Shown one piece after another: positions 7,915 through 12,292 of a stretch of DNA of 12,292 nt; within the stretch, counting starts at the first letter, position 1, and each line of letters starts with the position of its first letter. This stretch comes from UBA10939 sp050942745. Lineage in GTDB: Bacteria > Myxococcota > Myxococcia > Myxococcales > UBA5297. The notes beneath the pieces are model-generated. The model did not search any database. It was not told the origin of the DNA and was given only the letters and a program-made list of their open reading frames with translations. A program made the position numbers and the translations under genes. The stretch spans positions 1-12,292 of the forward strand of contig JBMNNX010000205.1 of assembly GCA_050942745.1 (NCBI GenBank), read 5' to 3'.

Positions 7915-10308
7915 ATGAAAATCAGCCTCAACTGGCTTTCCGACTATGTCGAGCTCCCCGCCGATCCGAGCGAGCTCGCCCAGAAGCTGACGATGGCGGG
8001 CCTCGAGGTCGAGGGGATCGAGCGGGTAGGCGACGAGCTCGAGGGAGTGCTCGTCGCCCGCATCGTCGAGAGCGCGCCTCATCCGAACGCCGAGAAGCTC
8101 TCGGTCACCAAGATCGACGCGGGCGCAGCGACGGCGCTGCAGGTCGTCTGCGGCGCGAAGAACTACAAGGTCGGCGACCTCGTCCCGCTCGCGACCGTCG
8201 GCACGAAGCTGCCGGCGGGCATGAAGATCGAAAAGGCGAAGCTGCGCGGCGTCGAGTCGTTCGGCATGCTCTGCTCTGCGAAGGAGCTCGGGCTCTCCGA
8301 GGACGCCTCGGGGCTGATGATCCTCGACCCGTCGCTCGAGCCCGGCGCGCCCATCGCCCGGGCGCTCGGCCTCGAGGACGTCGTCTTCGAGGTTAACGTC
8401 ACCCCGAACCGCGGCGACTGCCTCTCGCACATCGGCATCGCCCGCGAGGTGGCCGCGCTCACCGGCAAGCCGCTCAAGCTGCCCGACGTCTCGTTCGCCG
8501 AGGCCGACGCGCGGGCCGACGAGAAGGTGGCGGTGCGCATCGAGGACCCCGACCGATGCAGGCGCTATGCGGCGCGGGTGCTCGAGGGCGTCCAGATTCG
8601 CCCCTCGCCGGCGTGGATGCAGAACCGGCTGCGCGCGGTCGGCGTGCGCGGCATCTCCAACGTGGTTGACATCACCAACTACGTGCTCATGGAGTGCGGC
8701 CAGCCGCTGCACGCCTTCGACCTCGACCTCGTCGCCGGCCCCGAGATCATCGTCCGCCGCGCGAAGCCGGGCGAGAAGATGACGACGCTCGACGGCAAGG
8801 AGCGGGAGCTGTCTAACAAGGACCTGTGCATCTGCGACAGGGAGGGCCCCTCGGCCCTCGCCGGCGTGATGGGCGGAGGCCACAGCGAGGTCTCCGAGAA
8901 GACGGCGCGGGTGCTGCTCGAGAGCGCCTGGTTCGCGCCCGGGCCCATTCGGCGCACCGCGCGCCGGCACAGCCTGCACACCGAGTCCTCGCACCGCTTC
9001 GAGCGCGGGGTCGATCCGGAGATGGTCGCCTTCGCCCAGGACCGGGCGGCGAAGCTGCTCGTCGAGCTCGCGGGCGCGCGCGTGCTGCGGGGCCGCGTGG
9101 ACGTCTACCCCAGGCCCCATCAGCCCCGTTCGTTCGAGCTGAGGCTGGCGCGGGTCTCGGAGCTGCTCGGGACGGACGTTCCTCCCGAGACCACGCGCCG
9201 CACGCTCGCCGGGCTCGGCTTCGGGCTCGAAGGGGAGGGCGAGAAGGTCACGGTCTCGGTGCCGTCATGGCGCGCCGATGTCGAGGGCGAGGCCGACTGC
9301 GTCGAGGAGGTGGCGCGAACCCGCGGCTACGCCGGCATCCCGGCGGCGATGCCGCGCGGCGCCGCCGAATTGCCCGCAGAACCGATCGAGCGCGAGGTCA
9401 TCGCCCGCGTGCGCAGCGCGCTCGCGGCGTCGGGCTTCGACGAGGTGCTCAACTACTCGTTCGTCTCGGCGAAGGTGCTCGAGACCCTCACGCCGGGCCT
9501 GCGGCCCATCGCGCTGCAGAACCCCATCGCCGCTGACTTGTCGGCGATGGCCACGACCCGGCTCGCGGGGCTTCTCGGCAATCTGCGCCACAGCCGCAAT
9601 CGCCAGGTCGAGGACGTGCGGCTGTACGAGCTGGGCCGGGTCTATCTGCCCACGCAGTCCGACGGCCAACCCGCCGACGAGCCTCGCGTGCTCGCCGGCG
9701 TGATGTTCGGCGGGCGCGCGCCGCTTCAATGGGCGACCGAGCGCGCGCCGGTCGACTTCTTCGATCTCAAGGGCGTCATCGAGCGGATCCTCGAGTCGAT
9801 CAACGCGCGCGCGGTCGAGTTCCTCCCCGCGGCCGACGCCTCGATGCTGCATCCGCGCTCGGCCTGCGAGGTGCGCGCCGGTGGCCGGCGGCTCGGCTTG
9901 CTCGGAGAGCTGCACCCGAGCGTGGCGGCGACGCTCGATCTCCCGAGAGGCGTCTTCGTCTTCGAGCTCGTCGTCGAGCCCCTCGTCGCCGCGGCCGATC
10001 TCGTTCCGCAGTACCGGCCCATCTCCAAGTACCCCGCGGTCCTGCGCGACATCGCCCTGGTCGTCGACAACCAGGTCGCTGCCGCCGCCGTCGAGTCGGA
10101 GATTCGCGCGGCGGGCGAGCTCGTCGAGGAGGTCGTCCTCTTCGACGTCTACCGGGGCGAGGGCATCGCGCCCGGCAAGAAGAGCCTCGCCTTCGCCATC
10201 CGCTACCGGGCCGCCGGGCGCACGCTGAGCGAAGAGGAGATCAACCAAGCCCACGGGCAGGTCATCGAGCGCCTGTCGGCGAAGCTGGGCGCCGAGCTTC
10301 GGTCCTGA
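7915..10308 (+). CDS. pheT: Phenylalanyl-tRNA synthetase beta subunit
   Basis: The 797-residue partner of PheS (795 in E. coli) supplies tRNA binding, editing of mischarged tyrosine and structural support. In order: an N-terminal segment MKISLNWLSDYV; an EMAP/OB tRNA-binding domain (about 39-150, with VVCGAKNYKVGD and GVESFGMLCSAKELG); the NRGDCLSHIGIAREVAALTG junction; the B3/4 editing domain (containing HTESSHRFERGVDP); B5; the catalytic-like core with LNYSFVS; and a C-terminal FDX-ACB anticodon-binding domain (about 705-797). Nothing is truncated. ATG 7915 has GAAGAG at 7905-7910. The 125-base gap after pheS is longer than in most genomes and holds a GGCGCAC/GTGCGCC hairpin (7795-7811) without a T-run, so co-transcription with pheS is still likely. 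Confidence 0.98.
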   Translation: MKISLNWLSDYVELPADPSELAQKLTMAGLEVEGIERVGDELEGVLVARIVESAPHPNAEKLSVTKIDAGAATALQVVCGAKNYKVGDLVPLATVGTKLPAGMKIEKAKLRGVESFGMLCSAKELGLSEDASGLMILDPSLEPGAPIARALGLEDVVFEVNVTPNRGDCLSHIGIAREVAALTGKPLKLPDVSFAEADARADEKVAVRIEDPDRCRRYAARVLEGVQIRPSPAWMQNRLRAVGVRGISNVVDITNYVLMECGQPLHAFDLDLVAGPEIIVRRAKPGEKMTTLDGKERELSNKDLCICDREGPSALAGVMGGGHSEVSEKTARVLLESAWFAPGPIRRTARRHSLHTESSHRFERGVDPEMVAFAQDRAAKLLVELAGARVLRGRVDVYPRPHQPRSFELRLARVSELLGTDVPPETTRRTLAGLGFGLEGEGEKVTVSVPSWRADVEGEADCVEEVARTRGYAGIPAAMPRGAAELPAEPIEREVIARVRSALAASGFDEVLNYSFVSAKVLETLTPGLRPIALQNPIAADLSAMATTRLAGLLGNLRHSRNRQVEDVRLYELGRVYLPTQSDGQPADEPRVLAGVMFGGRAPLQWATERAPVDFFDLKGVIERILESINARAVEFLPAADASMLHPRSACEVRAGGRRLGLLGELHPSVAATLDLPRGVFVFELVVEPLVAAADLVPQYRPISKYPAVLRDIALVVDNQVAAAAVESEIRAAGELVEEVVLFDVYRGEGIAPGKKSLAFAIRYRAAGRTLSEEEINQAHGQVIERLSAKLGAELRS

Positions 10309-10393
10309 CCGACGTCGGGCACTTCCCCTCGCGCGCAGAAACTCGGTAGGATTCCGCGCGCTTCCAACCCGTTGACGAAAGGCACAAGGGACC

Positions 10394-10858
10394 ATGTCAC
10401 TCAACGAATCTCCCGACTACTCGGCAGGGACGACGCAAGCAGCGCCCCCGGTCGCGCAGGGCACCAACATCCTCGCAGTCCTCGGCCTGATCGCGGCCAT
10501 CATTGGTCTCCTCACCTGCTGGGTGCCGTTTCTTGGCGTACTCTTCTCGGTGGGCGGCCTCGTTCTCGCCATTCTGGGCAAGAAGAAGGCGGCCGAGGGC
10601 GCCGGCGGCAGCGGAATCGCGCTCGGCGGCCTGATCGTGTCGATAGTCGCGCTGCTCATCTCGCTGGCGGTCTCGGCGTGCTCGGTGGCCTGCGGCATCG
10701 CGGCCAAGCAGGCGAGCGTCGAGATGGAGAAGAACAGCGCCGCGTGGGAGCAGTTCGGCAAGGAGATGGAGAAGGCGAGCAAGGAGTTCGAGAAGGCCGC
10801 CAAGGAGATGGAGAAGGCCGCGCAAGAAGCCCAGAAGGCGCTGCCGGCCGAGGAGTAG
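10394..10858 (+). CDS. Small membrane protein, DUF4190-like, with heptad-repeat tail
   Basis: This 154-residue protein has a polar, Ser/Ala/Pro-rich N-terminal segment of about 24 residues and three hydrophobic segments (about 26-42, 46-62 and 75-101). The pattern ILAVLGLIAAIIGLLTC...GGLVLAILGKKKA...GIALGGLIVSIVALL matches the glycine-rich DUF4190 fold; family assignment is by pattern recognition only and no function is known. The C-terminal half is a charged helix with four 7-residue repeats (KEMEKAS-type, residues 123-150), probably a coiled coil facing one side of the membrane. ATG 10394 has AAAGG and AAGGGA upstream. It lies 85 bases after pheT and 9 bases before the Lgt-like gene, so those two are probably co-transcribed. 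Confidence 0.8.
   Translation: MSLNESPDYSAGTTQAAPPVAQGTNILAVLGLIAAIIGLLTCWVPFLGVLFSVGGLVLAILGKKKAAEGAGGSGIALGGLIVSIVALLISLAVSACSVACGIAAKQASVEMEKNSAAWEQFGKEMEKASKEFEKAAKEMEKAAQEAQKALPAEE
10760..10843 (+). repeat. Degenerate 21-base tandem repeat coding heptads
   Basis: Four in-frame 21-base units encode KEMEKAS, KEFEKAA, KEMEKAA and QEAQKAL at the C terminus of the DUF4190-like protein. The first three units are near-identical at the DNA level (AAGGAG...GAGAAGGC); the fourth has diverged. The hydrophobic residue at position 3 of each unit and alanines at 6-7 give a 7-residue spacing suited to an alpha-helical coiled coil. The pattern suggests growth by tandem duplication. Confidence 0.75.
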
Positions 10859-10867
10859 CCTTCGCGA

Positions 10868-11665
10868 ATGTGGCCCGTCTGGGCTCAGCTCGATCTCTTC
10901 GGTCGCCCGCTGCAGCTGACGGGCTACGGGGTCTTCGCAATCCTGGGCGCCGTGCTCGGCACGTACCTGAGCGTACGGACGGCACGGCGCCTTGGTTTTC
11001 CAGCGTTCGACGCCTTTGCTGCCTGCGCGCTGGCTGTCGCCTTCGGGCTGATCGGCGCGAAGGTGCTCTTTCTGCTGGTCTCCATCCCGCGAATCCGCGC
11101 GGAGGGGTGGGGGCCCTTTGTCGGACAGGGCGGGCTTGTCTGGTACGGAGGGCTGGTCGGGGGCGCGGCGGCGGCGCTCATCTACCTCAGTGCCTATCGC
11201 CTCGACCTCGCGCGCTTCGCGGACCTCGTCAGCCCAGGGTTGGCCGTCGGCCATGCCCTCGGCCGGATTGGCTGCCTGATGGGCGGCTGCTGCCACGGCA
11301 CACCGACGACGCTTCCGTGGGGCGTCCGCTTTCCCGAGAGCCCATTTTTCGGGGGACCGGCGGGCGTGCCGCTCCACCCGGTGCAGGTCTACGAGGCGCT
11401 CGCCGAGCTGGCGCTCGGGGCGGTCGCGTGGAGGCTCGTCGGACGGGTTCGGGAGGGGACCGCCTTTGGGCTCTGGCTGCTCGGCTACGGGCTGGTCCGG
11501 CTCGTCATGGAGCTGGCATTCCGGGGCGACGACCGTGGGGCCGGGCTGTTCGGTCTGCCGCCGTCGGCGCTGATCAGCCTCGCGGCCATCGGCGCGGGCG
11601 TCGCGCTGCTGGCCCGGCGTTCAGATGCGCCCAGAGGTTTGACAACGGAAACGAAAGTAGTTTGA
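10868..11665 (+). CDS. lgt: Prolipoprotein diacylglyceryl transferase family protein
   Basis: Lgt attaches diacylglycerol from phosphatidylglycerol to the lipobox cysteine of prolipoproteins in the inner membrane, the first step of lipoprotein maturation. This 265-residue protein has about seven hydrophobic segments and the family landmarks GGLVWYGGLVGG (Y93 where E. coli has H103), G132-R133-I-G, HPVQVYE (170-176) and YGLVRLVMELAFR (R211 and E215, matching E. coli R239 and E243). The signature box differs: after GRIG comes C136-LMGG-C141-C142-HG in place of E. coli NFINGELWG. This cysteine form is familiar from Lgt homologues of deltaproteobacterial type, so it may be a working Lgt or a specialised paralogue. 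GAGGAG at 10850-10855 overlaps the end of the preceding gene; the close spacing suggests coupling. The 3' end overlaps the ihfA promoter. Confidence 0.87.
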   Translation: MWPVWAQLDLFGRPLQLTGYGVFAILGAVLGTYLSVRTARRLGFPAFDAFAACALAVAFGLIGAKVLFLLVSIPRIRAEGWGPFVGQGGLVWYGGLVGGAAAALIYLSAYRLDLARFADLVSPGLAVGHALGRIGCLMGGCCHGTPTTLPWGVRFPESPFFGGPAGVPLHPVQVYEALAELALGAVAWRLVGRVREGTAFGLWLLGYGLVRLVMELAFRGDDRGAGLFGLPPSALISLAAIGAGVALLARRSDAPRGLTTETKVV

Positions 11666-11667
11666 AT
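11639..11667 (+). promoter_or_regulatory. Sigma70-type promoter for ihfA
   Basis: TTGACA (11639-11644) and TTGAAT (11662-11667) are separated by 17 bases, within a locally AT-rich patch that covers the last codons of the Lgt-like gene. The -10 matches four of six positions. A start near 11674 would give a 5' leader of about 25 bases before ATG 11700. Confidence 0.55.
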
Positions 11668-11699
11668 AGGTTAGCCCACCCAACTCCGGAATCGAGACG

Positions 11700-12011
11700 A
11701 TGACCAAGGCCGATATCATCGAGAACATCTACGAGAAAGTTGGCTTCTCCAAGAAGGAGAGCGCCGAAATCGTGGAGATGGTGTTCGATACGATCAAGGA
11801 AACGCTGGAGCGCGGGGAGAAGATCAAGATCTCCGGCTTTGGCAACTTCATCGTCCGCGACAAGAAGTCGCGCGTCGGTCGCAACCCGCAGACCGGCAAG
11901 GAGATTGAGATTTCGGCGCGTCGGGTGCTGACCTTCCGGCCGAGCCAGGTGCTCAAGAATGCGCTCAACGGCATCGAGAGCACCCCGGAGGAGCTGGCGC
12001 GCGGCGACTAG
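11700..12011 (+). CDS. ihfA: Integration host factor alpha subunit
   Basis: A 103-residue HU/IHF-family DNA-bending protein; IHF alpha pairs with IHF beta to bend DNA sharply at specific sites, shaping promoters and the nucleoid. Visible family parts are the N-terminal helices (MTKADIIENIYEKVGFSKKE), the IKISGFGNF beta segment, the DNA-intercalating arm around GRNPQTGKEIEISARRV with its proline (about 64), and FRPSQVLK. The arm sequence and the length with a short acidic tail favour IHF alpha over HU. Its place downstream of pheST matches the E. coli pheST-ihfA order, though two genes intervene here. ATG 11700 has only a weak ribosome site (CGGAAT). A GGCGCG/CGCGCC inverted repeat (11996-12018) spans the stop but has no T-run. 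Confidence 0.93.
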   Translation: MTKADIIENIYEKVGFSKKESAEIVEMVFDTIKETLERGEKIKISGFGNFIVRDKKSRVGRNPQTGKEIEISARRVLTFRPSQVLKNALNGIESTPEELARGD

Positions 12012-12131
12012 TCGCGCCTCCGGTCCTCGGCGCAAGCATCGCCTTCTCGGTCGACGGTCTCCTGCCGAGCCTCCGGGAAGGCCTGCACCTCGAACCGGCG
12101 AGCTCAAGAGCGCCAGTCCGCTTGTTTGTTC

Positions 12132-12160
12132 TTGACATTACGGCGGGCCATCGGCATAAA
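12132..12160 (+). promoter_or_regulatory. Sigma70-type promoter for tRNA-Pro
   Basis: TTGACA (12132-12137) and CATAAA (12155-12160) are 17 bases apart. The -35 is a perfect consensus and the -10 matches four of six. CGCCCGCC directly follows the -10, the GC-rich discriminator expected for stringently controlled stable RNA. Transcription would start near 12167, about 15 bases before the tRNA. The 170 bases from ihfA to the tRNA hold nothing else I can identify. Confidence 0.72.
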
Positions 12161-12179
12161 CGCCCGCCTTGCAAGCTGT

Positions 12180-12258
<79 letters not shown>

Positions 12259-12264
12259 TCGAAG

Positions 12265-12292
12265 GGCCCGGAATCGTTGATGATTTCGGGCC
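12265..12292 (+). terminator. Probable intrinsic terminator after tRNA-Pro (cut by window end)
   Basis: GGCCCGGAATC (12265-12275) pairs with GATTTCGGGCC (12282-12292) over 11 base pairs with one G-U pair and a 6-base loop GTTGAT. It begins 6 bases after the tRNA CCA. The window ends at the last base of the stem, so the expected T-run cannot be seen. Confidence 0.7.

Noticed and set aside
7726..9120. Long minus-strand frames opposite pheT, pheS and infC
   Set aside because: They are shadows of confidently identified genes on the other strand, with low-complexity Arg/Ala/Gly translations and no ribosome sites of note.
10372..10393. TTGACG just before the DUF4190-like gene as a -35 element
   Set aside because: Any -10 at normal spacing would fall inside the coding sequence, downstream of the start codon.
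11996..12018. Inverted repeat at the ihfA stop codon as a terminator
   Set aside because: GGCGCG/CGCGCC forms a stem but no T-run follows. In GC-rich DNA such short repeats are common, so it is not called as a terminator.

Overview
The window is a GC-rich stretch of bacterial chromosome coding almost entirely on the + strand. It holds mostly housekeeping genes, organised around the conserved translation block thrS-infC-rpmI-rplT-pheS-pheT-ihfA. The IF3 gene has an AUC start codon and an Ala/Pro-rich C-terminal tail, both known from the Myxococcus xanthus IF3 gene (dsg). This, the divergent Lgt-type protein and the base composition point to Myxococcota or a related deltaproteobacterial lineage; that placement is an inference.

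Layout. Positions 75-2888 carry an envelope-related trio: a CDP-alcohol phosphatidyltransferase (PgsA-like), an AI-2E/PerM-family membrane protein, and an unrecognised exported protein built of repeated strand-helix units whose start overlaps the permease stop. A sigma70-type promoter at the end of that gene drives tRNA-Val(GAC), which is followed by a textbook intrinsic terminator. thrS begins only about 30 bases after the terminator T-run. infC has its own strong-looking promoter and a short leader, and starts at ATC behind a perfect GGAGGT. rpmI and rplT follow. A 150-base, hairpin-rich gap separates rplT from pheS; pheT follows after 125 bases. Between pheT and ihfA sit two genes absent from the E. 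coli version of the cluster: a small DUF4190-like membrane protein with a heptad-repeat tail, and an Lgt-family protein. ihfA has a promoter inside the lgt 3' end. The window ends with tRNA-Pro(GGG), its promoter, and a hairpin that is probably its terminator.

How the genes work together. Most serve translation: charging of tRNA-Thr and tRNA-Phe, two tRNAs, initiation factor IF3, and ribosomal proteins L35 and L20. The rest concern the envelope (phospholipid head groups, lipoprotein acylation, membrane transport) or chromosome architecture (IHF alpha). No mobile element, CRISPR array, phage gene or defence system is visible. There is no gene-free stretch over 300 bases. The points most worth a second look are the infC start and tail, the unusual PheS insertions, the structured pheS leader, the tRNA-terminator-thrS junction, the variant Lgt active-site motif and the repeat-built exported protein.
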